Shown here: one piece after another, positions 5,772 to 12,919 of the stretch
Layout: each line of letters opens with the position of its first letter
Position numbering within the stretch: the stretch's first letter is position 1
Source: Bacillota bacterium
Lineage (GTDB): Bacteria > Bacillota > Bacilli > Alicyclobacillales > SLC66
NCBI GenBank assembly: GCA_021821225.1
Contig: JAKACR010000044.1
Coordinates: 1 to 14,329 of the forward strand
Reading direction: 5' to 3'
Length of the DNA stretch: 14,329 bases
Position numbers and translations under genes: made by a program
The notes under the pieces: model-generated
The model's database searches: none
Seen by the model: the letters and a program-made list of their open reading frames with translations, nothing else
Told to the model about the DNA's origin: nothing

Positions 5772-6542
5772 TCAATGCTTTCCTAAGTAATATTTGGCAA
5801 ATGACTCAAGGGTACTTGCAGACGTCGTGCCATAAAAATCGAGTTCAGCAACCCTTTTATTTTTATCTATGTGGAATACGGATAATTCCAACCGGCCGTT
5901 ATGAAGGTTCATCATGACAGCAAGGTCTGGTTTAAAAGAATCAATCTGGTAAGATCCTGCCGGGAATCCAATATTGGTCCAATCGGGAACGACGTTGGAT
6001 AGATGTTGTTGTACAGCGATTTTTCCCCCGTTGATGTTGGTCCAAAAACCCAGAAATTGTACCGGGCCTGTTGAATGACTGACCGTCCCACTGGCGTCCG
6101 TTTTAATAATCGGGGTACCCCACCCGAAGCTTTGCACCAGTTTCCAGCCAGGGATTTGGGAGGGTTCCTGTATGGGATAGCTGGACTCCGCCTGAGCTTC
6201 CTGTAATGTCATCGGGTTTTGAATATGCCAATCCTGTTTTGTATTGGTCCAAGATTCGAGAGGAGTCTGAAGCGCTGAAATGTTTCCCACGGGACTGTCC
6301 ATAGTCACATTGGTGCCAAACCATTGCCACTTGGCGGCTGTGAATCCGAATAACCCGGCAGATGCCAACACAGCAACGGCTATCGGTAAAGTTTTTCTCA
6401 TTGGTTTTCCTTTGCGTTGGGAGACTGAGGGGTTCTGATACAACTCATTGGCGGTTAACACGAGGTCACTGAACGACTCCAGATCGATCGGGAGTGACCT
6501 ATGATATTGTTTGGCCGCTTGGATCTGGTCTTCGATATTCAA
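5772..6542 (-). CDS. Single-pass membrane protein, probable anti-sigma factor with DUF4367-like outer domain
   Basis: 256 aa, overlapping the sigma-factor gene by 44 nt. The start is TTG at 6542, fixed by an excellent ribosome site (AAGGAGG at 6558-6552, 9 nt spacing). Residues 1-48 are cytoplasmic, hydrophilic and partly helical; 51-70 form a membrane span (TLPIAVAVLASAGLFGFTAA); the rest is outside. The outer part contains SSYPIQEPSQIPGWKLV and a segment FLGFWTNINGGKIAVQQ that resemble DUF4367-type domains (from memory). It has no cysteine, hence no zinc anti-sigma (ZAS) HxxxCxxC motif, so the anti-sigma role rests on position and topology. A second start, ATG at 6401 with AAAGGA upstream, would give a 209-aa form starting right at the membrane span. 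Base composition is lower in GC than the flanking operons. Confidence 0.75.
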   Translation of the reverse strand: MNIEDQIQAAKQYHRSLPIDLESFSDLVLTANELYQNPSVSQRKGKPMRKTLPIAVAVLASAGLFGFTAAKWQWFGTNVTMDSPVGNISALQTPLESWTNTKQDWHIQNPMTLQEAQAESSYPIQEPSQIPGWKLVQSFGWGTPIIKTDASGTVSHSTGPVQFLGFWTNINGGKIAVQQHLSNVVPDWTNIGFPAGSYQIDSFKPDLAVMMNLHNGRLELSVFHIDKNKRVAELDFYGTTSASTLESFAKYYLGKH

Positions 6543-7044
6543 GGTCTACTTCCTCCTTTACAAGTACATTTTGCAACCGTTGTCTGCCTCTCGATAAACG
6601 GGATTTAACCGTCCCGACAGGTTTGTTGATAATCTTTGCGATTTCTTCGACAGAACTGTCTTCAAAATAGTAAAGAATCACTGGCAATCTAAATCTATCG
6701 GGCAAACCCATTACAGCCTTATGCACAATTCGCTGAGTAGAGTGCCGGATATAGCTGCTCTCTGCACTTTCTGTTGCACCGGCATCCAACCACTCGTCAT
6801 TGTCGCCTGTGCGATGCGCCAACTTCCCGGTGCTTCGTTTGCATTCATTAATAACAATTCTGGCCAACCAGGCAAAAACTTTGGATTGGTCTTGTAATAC
6901 ACGTTCATTCCGATAGGCCCTTATTAATGCCTCTTGCACACAATCCTCAGCCATCTGGCGATTACGCGTGTAAACTCGTGCCAGTCTGATGAGTTTTTCT
7001 CCATACACATCAACCCAATGAGCAAGGTCGTCGTCTCTGTGCAT
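6499..7044 (-). CDS. ECF-type RNA polymerase sigma factor
   Basis: 181 aa, ATG at 7044 with a GGGGATGAG ribosome site. Region 2 spans about residues 10-75 and contains the core-binding/-10 recognition helices (AEDCVQEALIRAYRN, then VFAWLARIVINECKR). A linker follows, then region 4 at about 104-158 with the -35 recognising helix-turn-helix (SVEEIAKIINKPVGTVKSRL followed by SRGRQRL). Length and lack of regions 1 and 3 are those of ECF sigma factors of the SigW/SigV/SigM kind. It would direct RNA polymerase to a small regulon under envelope or environmental stress. It overlaps the membrane protein gene downstream, the usual sigma/anti-sigma arrangement. A candidate self-regulated promoter lies just upstream. 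Confidence 0.92.
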   Translation of the reverse strand: MHRDDDLAHWVDVYGEKLIRLARVYTRNRQMAEDCVQEALIRAYRNERVLQDQSKVFAWLARIVINECKRSTGKLAHRTGDNDEWLDAGATESAESSYIRHSTQRIVHKAVMGLPDRFRLPVILYYFEDSSVEEIAKIINKPVGTVKSRLSRGRQRLQNVLVKEEVDLEYRRPDPSGQTIS

Positions 7045-7071
7045 GTTCGTCTCATCCCCATTCTCAAATAT

Positions 7072-7099
7072 ATAACCCGCATTTATTCAATCCGGTTCC
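7072..7099 (-). promoter_or_regulatory. Possible ECF-dependent promoter of the sigma-factor gene
   Basis: GGAACC (7099-7094) matches the AAC-containing -35 of ECF promoters and is followed after 16 bases by GGTTAT (7077-7072). The -10 is not the CGTC/CGTA type best known for Bacillus, so the call is weak. Its position 28-55 bases before the start codon suits autoregulation. Confidence 0.35.
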
Positions 7100-7109
7100 C
7101 CAAAAGGAG

Positions 7110-7140
7110 GGCGACCTGTCCGAAACACAGACAAGTCGCC
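7110..7140 (-). terminator. Terminator-like hairpin between frdB and the sigma gene
   Basis: In the minus-strand RNA GGCGACUUGUC (7140-7130) pairs with GACAGGUCGCC (7120-7110) over all 11 positions with one G-U, around a 9-nt loop. It is followed by CUCCUUUUGG, a weak U-tract. It probably separates the frd operon from the sigma-factor promoter that starts 11 bases further on. Confidence 0.55.
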
Positions 7141-7193
7141 GCACAAAAAGGTTCGGGGCAGGGTACAGGCAGGCAAGCCACCATTCACGCGAA

Positions 7194-7212
7194 GAGGCGC
7201 CACCAGCGCCTC
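7194..7212 (-). other. GC-rich hairpin directly after frdB
   Basis: GAGGCGC (7212-7206) and GCGCCTC (7200-7194) form a perfect 7-bp stem with a 5-nt loop, 8 bases after the frdB stop. No T-run follows, so it is more likely a 3'-end stabiliser or part of a two-hairpin terminator region with 7140-7110. Confidence 0.5.
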
Positions 7213-7220
7213 CTTCAATA

Positions 7221-7961
7221 TCAGGGATAATGCCACCCGGCGACCGCCATTTTGCGCCGCACGTAGGCAAGCTGATCGCGCAGCGGCACGCCCACAGGAC
7301 AGTTGTCGTCGCACGCCATCAGGCCGATGCAGCCGAAGACGCCGTCCTCATTGCCCACCACCTCAAAATATTCGCGCTCCGTCCGCCTGTCGCGCGGATC
7401 GACCATGAACCGGGCGACCCGGTTGACGCCGGCCGCTCCGATGAAATCCGGCTTGAGATTCGCGGTGGCGCATCCGCCGATGCAGCACCCGCACTCAATG
7501 CAGCGTTCCGCCTCGTAGATTTTCAACGCCACCGCATTGTCCATCCGTTCTTCCTGCGCGTCGGGGACAAACACCTCATCCGTGTGAATCCATGACTCCG
7601 TGCGCACCGACATGTCGCGAAACCAGACGCCGGTGTCCACCGCCAGGTCGCCGAGCAGTTTGAATACGGGCAGCGGCAACAGCGTGACGACTTCCGGCAG
7701 GTCCTTGGTCAACGTCTTGCAGGCGAGCGTCGGCCTGCCGTTCACCAGCATGCCGCAGGATCCGCAAATCGAGGCGCGGCAGACAAAATCAAAGCGCAGC
7801 GTGGGATCCTGTTCCTCGCGCAACCTGTTCAGGACGACAAACAGCGACATCCCCGGTTCCTCGGCCAAATGGAAATCCTGCAAATGGGGCCTTTTTTCCG
7901 GTTCATCGGGGTTGTAACGCATGATGCGAAATGTCAATTTGCGTTCTGTCACCTTGGTCAT
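7221..7961 (-). CDS. frdB: Fumarate reductase/succinate dehydrogenase iron-sulfur subunit
   Basis: 246 aa; carries electrons from FAD to the hemes. ATG at 7961 is chosen over an in-frame GTG at 7970 because GGTGGAGG lies just before it; it starts 11 nt after the frdA stop. All cluster ligands are present: [2Fe-2S] C61, C66, C69, C81 (CRASICGSC then LAC); [4Fe-4S] C154, C157, C160 and C221; [3Fe-4S] C164, C211, C217. The motif CIECGCCIGGC and the ending LAYVRRKM follow Wolinella succinogenes FrdB, recalled from memory, rather than Bacillus subtilis SdhB. An extra cysteine, C159, sits inside the 4Fe motif, as I recall in Wolinella too. Faces the cytoplasm, bound to FrdA and FrdC. Confidence 0.93.
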   Translation of the reverse strand: MTKVTERKLTFRIMRYNPDEPEKRPHLQDFHLAEEPGMSLFVVLNRLREEQDPTLRFDFVCRASICGSCGMLVNGRPTLACKTLTKDLPEVVTLLPLPVFKLLGDLAVDTGVWFRDMSVRTESWIHTDEVFVPDAQEERMDNAVALKIYEAERCIECGCCIGGCATANLKPDFIGAAGVNRVARFMVDPRDRRTEREYFEVVGNEDGVFGCIGLMACDDNCPVGVPLRDQLAYVRRKMAVAGWHYP

Positions 7962-7971
7962 GACCTCCACC

Positions 7972-9792
7972 TCACGGTTTCACCGACGGACCACGGGATG
8001 CCTCGCCATACCCTCTGTCTCCAGGCGGGGATTCCGTTATTTTGACCGGTTCATAGCGCAACTCCGGTTCATCGGCCCCATCCGGCCAGTAAGCGAGCGT
8101 GCGCTTCAGCCAATTCACGTCATCGCGCGTCGGGAAATCCTCCCGGTAATGGCTGCCGCGGCTTTCCCGCCGGGCCAGCGCACCCTTTGCGATGCAGTAG
8201 GCCACCCGGACCATGCCGGGCAGGCGCAGGGCGGCGCTCACCTCGGGATCCCCACCGCGGCCGTCGCCGCGCAGCCCGATGCGCTTCGTCCGCTCATGCA
8301 GGTCGCGGAGACTGTCTGTCGCCTCCTGAAGCGATTTCTCGGTCCGAAAGATTCCGACATGCCGGCTCAGGATCTGCTCCATCTCGCGGCGCAGTTCATG
8401 AACGTATTCCGTTCCGTCCCTTCGCTCGCGCAAGCGCGCCACCCGATCCAACTGCCTGTGGAGATGCTCCTCGACCAGGGACGATTTCACATCCAGCGAC
8501 ACTTCCGCCGTATGTCTGGCAATCTGCTCACCGACGATCTTCCCGGCGACCACCGTCTCCGCCAGGGAATTCCCCCCCAGCCGGTTGAAGCCGTGCAGAT
8601 CCCAACAGGCCGCCTCGCCCAGCGCGAACAGGTTCTTCAGTCCGTAAACCCGTCCGTCGATATCGGTGCGCACTCCACCCATGCCATAGTGCTGCGTCGG
8701 CCGAACGGGGATGAGATCCGTCACGGGATCAATCCCGCGGAAATTTTTGCAGATGGTCGCGATTTCCCGAAGATTGGTGTGGATGTGCTCCGCGCCCAGA
8801 TGACGGATGTCAAGCCACACATGGTCACCGTACGGACTCTCGACTCCGTATCCGGCCCGGATGTGCTGCATGATGCGCCGCGACACGACATCCCTTGATG
8901 CCAGTTCTTTTTTCGCCGGTTCGTAATCCGGCATGAACCGGTGCAGATTCTTGTCCAGCAGATGGCCGCCGTCTCCGCGCGCGCCTTCGGTAATTAGGAT
9001 CCAGGACGGAACGAGGCCAGTCGGATGAAACTGGACGGCCTCCATATTTCCCAGGGGCACCACACCCGTGTCCAGCGCAAGAATCAATCCGCCGCCCTCA
9101 TTGATGACCGCGTTGGTCGACGCCCCGTACAACCGTCCGTATCCGCCGGTTGCGATGACGGTCGTCCTGGCCGTGTATGCCCGCAATTCTCCCGTCCGCA
9201 GGCAGCGCGCGATCGCGCCGTAACAACGCTCGCCGTCGTGGATCAGGCTGAGCGCTTCCATGCGGTCGTGAACCGCGATTCCGAGTTGCAAAACCTTGCT
9301 GTCCACCGTGTACAGCAAGGTGTGCCCGGCGCCGTCGGACGTGTAGCATGTCCGCCACTTGGCGGTCCCGCCGAAGTTGCGCGCCGTGATCAGGCCCACA
9401 CTTTCCGGATCCTCGTGGATGACTTTGCCGTCGTACACATGGTCTTCTGCCGTGACGCGCGTCCAGGGAACACCCCAGTAGGCCATCTCCCGCACCGCGA
9501 CCGGAGCGGTCTCGACGAACAGGCGGGCGACATCCTGATCGCAGCCCCAGTCGGAACCTTTCACCGTATCCGCAAAATGAACATCCGGACTATCGCCCTT
9601 GCCCATGGCGCTGTTCCCCAAGGCCGCCTGCATCCCGCCCTGCGCCGCGGAACTGTGCGACCGCCGCGGCGGCACAAGGCTGAGCAGAATCACGCGGTGT
9701 CCCTGCGTCGCCGCTTCCACCGCGGCGCGTTCCCCCGCCAGCCCGGCCCCGATGACCAGCACATCGGTTACAAACGTGTCGTAGCGGCTCAC
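7972..9792 (-). CDS. frdA: Fumarate reductase/succinate dehydrogenase flavoprotein subunit
   Basis: 606 aa; interconverts succinate and fumarate at a covalent FAD. The start is GTG at 9792, overlapping the frdC stop (GTGA), with GGGGGTG just upstream; the open frame extends another 124 codons into frdC but that part is only an overlap. FAD-binding GxGxxG is at 15-20 (GAGLAGE) and the FAD-linked histidine is H46 (RRSHSSAAQGG). Active-site stretches are FHPTGL, LITEGARGDGG, ELASRDVVSRR (catalytic Arg), PTQHYGMGG and HGFNRLGGNS. Sequence such as GSDWGCDQDVARLF and MPDYEPAKKELASRD is very close to Wolinella FrdA recalled from memory; the protein is about 50 residues shorter at the C-terminus. Direction of catalysis cannot be read from sequence. 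Confidence 0.94.
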   Translation of the reverse strand: MSRYDTFVTDVLVIGAGLAGERAAVEAATQGHRVILLSLVPPRRSHSSAAQGGMQAALGNSAMGKGDSPDVHFADTVKGSDWGCDQDVARLFVETAPVAVREMAYWGVPWTRVTAEDHVYDGKVIHEDPESVGLITARNFGGTAKWRTCYTSDGAGHTLLYTVDSKVLQLGIAVHDRMEALSLIHDGERCYGAIARCLRTGELRAYTARTTVIATGGYGRLYGASTNAVINEGGGLILALDTGVVPLGNMEAVQFHPTGLVPSWILITEGARGDGGHLLDKNLHRFMPDYEPAKKELASRDVVSRRIMQHIRAGYGVESPYGDHVWLDIRHLGAEHIHTNLREIATICKNFRGIDPVTDLIPVRPTQHYGMGGVRTDIDGRVYGLKNLFALGEAACWDLHGFNRLGGNSLAETVVAGKIVGEQIARHTAEVSLDVKSSLVEEHLHRQLDRVARLRERRDGTEYVHELRREMEQILSRHVGIFRTEKSLQEATDSLRDLHERTKRIGLRGDGRGGDPEVSAALRLPGMVRVAYCIAKGALARRESRGSHYREDFPTRDDVNWLKRTLAYWPDGADEPELRYEPVKITESPPGDRGYGEASRGPSVKP

Positions 9793-10424
9793 GCGTGCAC
9801 CCCCAATGTGAAGAAGACCCACAGCGTCACAGCGCCAATACCGACGGTCAGAACGCTGATCACGCTGAGCACCCGCTTCAGGCTGCGCCTCTTCACCCAT
9901 CCCCATTTGACAAAAACGCGGTACAGCCCGACGCTGGCGTGGTATTCCGCCAACAGCAGCAGCACCGCATAAAACAGCAAAAATCCGTGTTTGATGCGTC
10001 CCGCACTGTACATTACATCGATGCCGCCATAGGTCACCACGGCGACGTGAATAATCGCGAGCAGGAGGATGGCGCCGCCGGTGATCGACTGGAACAGCCA
10101 CGACCACGTATCGTGATGATGAATCAACTTCGCGTGTTTCCACACGATTTTCTGTTCCGCCCACCGGCTGGGAATCCGCCGGATGACCACGCCGACGTGG
10201 GCGCCGCCGACAAGGAGAAGGAAAACGATGGCGGCGGGCAGGAGTCCGTATTTCTCCATGAAGAACGACAATCCGTTAAACGCGTTCGATCCAAGCAGGA
10301 TTGACGCCACGAACAGCATATGAGTCCACAAAAAAAGAACCAAGAGAAGGCCGCTCACCATCTGGACGACTTCGGCAATGAAGTCAGCCCGGGGACTGTA
10401 GGACAGGGCCTTTTGCAGTTTCAT
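9789..10424 (-). CDS. frdC: Di-heme cytochrome b membrane subunit of succinate:quinone oxidoreductase
   Basis: 211 aa membrane anchor; exchanges electrons with menaquinone through two hemes b. ATG at 10424 is chosen because GAGGAGGAAGAGGG precedes it; the upstream in-frame GTG at 10445 has no ribosome site. Five membrane spans are visible. Candidate axial heme ligands are H35, H76, H126 and H162, each in a family context (WTHMLF, GAHVGV, AIIHVA, AEYHAS). E57 and E160 lie exactly 22 residues after the first and 2 before the fourth His, matching Glu66 and Glu180 of Wolinella FrdC (quinol oxidation and the E-pathway; from memory). The motif SVGLYRVFVKWGW is also shared. Gene order C-A-B fits. 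Confidence 0.92.
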   Translation of the reverse strand: MKLQKALSYSPRADFIAEVVQMVSGLLLVLFLWTHMLFVASILLGSNAFNGLSFFMEKYGLLPAAIVFLLLVGGAHVGVVIRRIPSRWAEQKIVWKHAKLIHHHDTWSWLFQSITGGAILLLAIIHVAVVTYGGIDVMYSAGRIKHGFLLFYAVLLLLAEYHASVGLYRVFVKWGWVKRRSLKRVLSVISVLTVGIGAVTLWVFFTLGVHA

Positions 10425-10465
10425 CCCTCTTCCTCCTCGCTTCACGGGCTATCCAAAATACGGAA

Positions 10466-10702
10466 TCACCTGTGCCCTGCCGGCCGTCTTCCGCCGTCGA
10501 TCAGAAACAGACGGCGGCGCGGTTTCAACCAGGTTCTTCGGATCCCCCAATCCGCCGGAACACTCCCCCACTTCATCACCGCGCCGCACCTTGCGCATAT
10601 TCTGACAGGCACCTTCAGGTCGTAGTCGTCGTCGGTAAAATTCGGCAGATCAGACTGGTACTCCACGGTAACGGGAGCACCACAACAACTGGAGATTTCC
10701 AT
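10466..10702 (-). CDS. Small four-cysteine protein, possible zinc-binding (hypothetical)
   Basis: 78 aa from ATG at 10702, 8 nt after GGAGG (an ATG two codons earlier is too close to that ribosome site). I do not recognise a named family. Cysteines 6 and 7 (SSCCGAPV) and 36 and 39 (RICARCGAVM) could form one metal site of the zinc-ribbon kind, CC-x28-CxxC. The middle is acidic (NFTDDDYDLK). The C-terminal third is basic and rich in Arg and Trp (RRTWLKPRRRLFL). It lies 41 nt upstream of frdC on the same strand, so it is probably cotranscribed with the frd genes. A link to assembly or control of that complex is only a guess. Confidence 0.65.
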   Translation of the reverse strand: MEISSCCGAPVTVEYQSDLPNFTDDDYDLKVPVRICARCGAVMKWGSVPADWGIRRTWLKPRRRLFLIDGGRRPAGHR

Positions 10703-10791
10703 GGGCATCCCCTCCGCTTCTCCACCGTATTCACTTATGGGCACGACGACTCAGCAAGGGGCGCACAGCAGGCGCGTATCCGTTTTCAGTG

Positions 10792-10800
10792 ACTATAGCA
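10792..10800 (-). promoter_or_regulatory. Possible extended -10 promoter for the small protein and frd operon
   Basis: TGCTATAGT on the minus strand is an extended -10 (TGn plus a 5/6 -10 hexamer) in an AT-rich 131-bp gap between the LacI-family gene and the small protein gene. I see no matching -35 at 17 bases. Another -10-like TATAAT lies further upstream near 10820, also without a -35. Transcripts from here would have a leader of about 80 nt. Confidence 0.4.
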
Positions 10801-10833
10801 CAGATTATGAAAGAATTATATGAACAATTCGAA

Positions 10834-11847
10834 TTAGTCTTTTTGGACTATAGCGGCCACATCGCGACGGGACGACGCCCGGACCACAAGTTCTGTATTC
10901 AGCATGACAGGCTCAATATCCAGGTTGCCCTGAAGGACGCTGACAAGCGTCTGAATCGCCTCGACACCCAGTTGATACATCGGCTGGCGGACAGTTGTCA
11001 GGGGCGGCGTGACATATTGCGTGATGCGCACATCGTCGAACCCGACGATGGCCAGGTCATCCGGCACGCGCAGACCGGATTCCGTCACTGCGCGCAGGAT
11101 GCCGATGGCCATCTCGTCGTTTGCCGCAAACACCGCCTCCGGCATACGCCGCCCGCGCACCATGCGCAAGCCGATGTCATAACCGCTCTCCTCCGTATAC
11201 GCGCCGTGATACAGATGCTCCGGGACCGCGGCGATACGGTGGTCGCGTAACGCGCGGCGGTATCCTTCATACCGCAGTTTGCTGTGCAGCGAACTCTGCA
11301 ATCCACTGACAAACGCGATATTTTTATAGCCGGAGTGGATCAGGTGCTCCGTCGCCATATACGCGCCCGCCTCGTGATCACACGTCACCAGATAGACGAA
11401 CGGGCGCTTGATCGCGCGGTCCAGGACAACCACAGGAAATGAGTCGCTCGCCACGGAACCCAGCACTTCTTCTTTGATCGACGCATCGAGCACAATCGCG
11501 CCGTCTGTCCTGCTCTCGACCAGCAGGCGGGTGAGCGCGCCGCCCTGTCCTCCTGCCGTGCAGCCCACGATCGTGGTGTATCCCAGTTCCAGCGCCTTGG
11601 CCTGGACGCCGCGCAGCAGTTCAGAATAAAACGGTCCTCCCAGGTCATGAATCAGGACAGAGATCATCCCGGTACGGCCCGCCTTCAGATCCCGCGCAAG
11701 CCCGTTCGGCCTGTAACCGAGATCGGCGGCGGCGGCGAGCACGCGCTGGCGCGTGGAATCCCTGATGCGCGGATCATCCCGCAGTGCCAGCGAAACTGTT
11801 GAAATGGAGACACCTGCCCGTTTTGCCACATCGCGCAAACCCGCCAT
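10834..11847 (-). CDS. LacI/GalR-family transcriptional regulator
   Basis: 337 aa from ATG at 11847, which has GGGAG 8 nt upstream and gives the canonical LacI start; the longer open frame upstream lacks family features. Residues 4-25 are the helix-turn-helix (LRDVAKRAGVSISTVSLALR), followed by YRPNGLARDLKAGRTG, the hinge helix whose Leu normally inserts into the central CG of the operator. From about 60 on is a periplasmic-binding-protein-like ligand domain (HDLGGPFYSELLRGV near 67-81, FAANDEMAIGILRA and VGFDDVRITQYVTPPLTTVRQP towards the end). Such proteins usually sense sugars or sugar derivatives. It stands alone between cysK and the frd genes, so its targets are not obvious; the palindrome at 5573-5560 is of the right kind. 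Confidence 0.92.
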   Translation of the reverse strand: MAGLRDVAKRAGVSISTVSLALRDDPRIRDSTRQRVLAAAADLGYRPNGLARDLKAGRTGMISVLIHDLGGPFYSELLRGVQAKALELGYTTIVGCTAGGQGGALTRLLVESRTDGAIVLDASIKEEVLGSVASDSFPVVVLDRAIKRPFVYLVTCDHEAGAYMATEHLIHSGYKNIAFVSGLQSSLHSKLRYEGYRRALRDHRIAAVPEHLYHGAYTEESGYDIGLRMVRGRRMPEAVFAANDEMAIGILRAVTESGLRVPDDLAIVGFDDVRITQYVTPPLTTVRQPMYQLGVEAIQTLVSVLQGNLDIEPVMLNTELVVRASSRRDVAAIVQKD

Positions 11848-11887
11848 TTGAATCACTCCCGTCCTGTGCAACAGGGGCGCTGATACC

Positions 11888-11905
11888 GGCTCGAACATAC
11901 GAGCC
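11888..11905. promoter_or_regulatory. Inverted repeat upstream of the LacI-family gene
   Basis: GGCTCG (11888-11893) and CGAGCC (11900-11905) form a perfect 6-bp inverted repeat around 6 bases, 41 bases before the start codon. It could be an autoregulatory operator or an mRNA hairpin. It does not share the core of the palindrome at 5560-5573. Confidence 0.35.
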
Positions 11906-11960
11906 CATCTGAACCGTCGCATGATCGTTATCGTCTCCCCGGCGGCCAAGCCAGTTATTT

Positions 11961-11969
11961 ATGATACCA
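11961..11969 (-). promoter_or_regulatory. Possible extended -10 of the LacI-family gene
   Basis: TGGTATCAT is an extended -10 placed just after the hairpin that ends the cys cluster. No -35 hexamer is seen at 17 bases, where the hairpin arm lies. A start near 11954 would leave a leader of about 107 nt containing the inverted repeat at 11888-11905. Confidence 0.35.
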
Positions 11970-11971
11970 TA

Positions 11972-12003
11972 GAACAGGCGGGGTCGCCTGATCCCGCCTG
12001 TTC
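11972..12003 (-). terminator. Hairpin terminating the cys cluster
   Basis: GAACAGGCGGG and CCCGCCTGTTC pair perfectly over 11 bp around a 10-nt loop, starting 4 bases after the cysK stop. The bases that follow on the minus strand (TATGGTATCATAAAT) contain no strong T-run, so termination may be partial. The stem is very stable and position fits a transcript end. It is symmetric, but no plus-strand gene converges here. Confidence 0.7.
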
Positions 12004-12007
12004 ACCC

Positions 12008-12919
12008 TCACGCGTACAGCGCCGTGGAGAGATAGCGTTCCCCGTTGGAAGGAGAGATCGTGAGCACCCGCCGTCCCGGTCCGAGTTCGCGTGCGACCTG
12101 AAGTGCGACCCATACATTGGCCCCCGAAGAGATGCCGACGAGCAGCCCCTCATCAAGCGCAAGCTGACGTGCCGTGGCAAACGCATCTTCGTCGCCGACC
12201 GTGCGCACCTCATCGTACATCGCGACATCGAGTGTCCGCGGGACGAATCCGGTGCCGATGCCCTGGATCTTGTGACTGCCGGGGGCGCCGCCCGACAGGA
12301 CCGGCGACCCGCCGGGTTCCACGGCCACGATGCGGCACGCGGGCAACTCGCGGCGCAGGACGCGCCCCGCACCGGTGATTGTTCCCCCTGTGCCGACACC
12401 CGCGACGAACGCATCGAGTCTGCCGTCCATCTGCTCCATGATCTCCCTGCCCGTCGTACGCTCATGCACATCCGGATTCGCCGGGTTCTCAAACTGCTGC
12501 GGCAGGAAATAGCCGTGCGTCTCCGCCAGTTCGCGGGCTTTTGCGATCGATCCGCGGATGCCCTCCGCGCCGGGCGTCAGGACCAACTGAGCGCCGTAGG
12601 CGCGCAGCAGATTGCGGCGCTCCAGACTCATCGTCTCCGGCATCGTCAGGATCACTTGGTATCCTTTGGCCGCCGCCACGAGCGCCAGCCCGATCCCCGT
12701 GTTGCCGCTCGTCGGTTCAACGATCGCGTCTCCCGGACGCAGCGCGCCCGACTGCTCCGCCTCTTCAACCATCGCCAGCGCAATCCGGTCCTTCACACTC
12801 CCGCCTGGATTAAACCATTCCAGCTTGACAAAAACGTCGGCGATCTGCCCGTCCGCCATCCGTTGCAGCTTCACCACCGGCGTATGGCCGATCAGGTCCA
12901 GCACAGTCTGTTCTCCCAT
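12008..12919 (-). CDS. cysK: Cysteine synthase A (O-acetylserine sulfhydrylase)
   Basis: 303 aa; makes cysteine from O-acetylserine and sulfide with PLP. The PLP-binding lysine is K43 in [16 protein letters not shown] (70-76) binds the substrate carboxylate, GTGGT (176-180) the PLP phosphate, and GISSGAN (262-268) carries the Ser facing the pyridine nitrogen. [19 protein letters not shown] (209-227) is the CysK signature, as opposed to cystathionine beta-synthase. Length is normal and no regulatory domain is present. ATG at 12919 has a GAGGGAGAGAG ribosome site about 10 nt upstream and overlaps the sirB stop by 28 nt. Last gene of the sulfur cluster. Confidence 0.95.
   Translation of the reverse strand: MGEQTVLDLIGHTPVVKLQRMADGQIADVFVKLEWFNPGGSVKDRIALAMVEEAEQSGALRPGDAIVEPTSGNTGIGLALVAAAKGYQVILTMPETMSLERRNLLRAYGAQLVLTPGAEGIRGSIAKARELAETHGYFLPQQFENPANPDVHERTTGREIMEQMDGRLDAFVAGVGTGGTITGAGRVLRRELPACRIVAVEPGGSPVLSGGAPGSHKIQGIGTGFVPRTLDVAMYDEVRTVGDEDAFATARQLALDEGLLVGISSGANVWVALQVARELGPGRRVLTISPSNGERYLSTALYA

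Noticed and set aside
5197..5790. 197-codon plus-strand frame in the leader region
   Set aside because: Begins at GTG without a usable ribosome site, crosses hairpins, the operator and the promoter, and overlaps the end of the membrane protein gene. Composition changes sharply inside it.
7921..9972. Long plus-strand frames opposite frdA (7921-8898 and 9025-9972)
   Set aside because: They are antisense to a strongly conserved flavoprotein and show no protein motifs.
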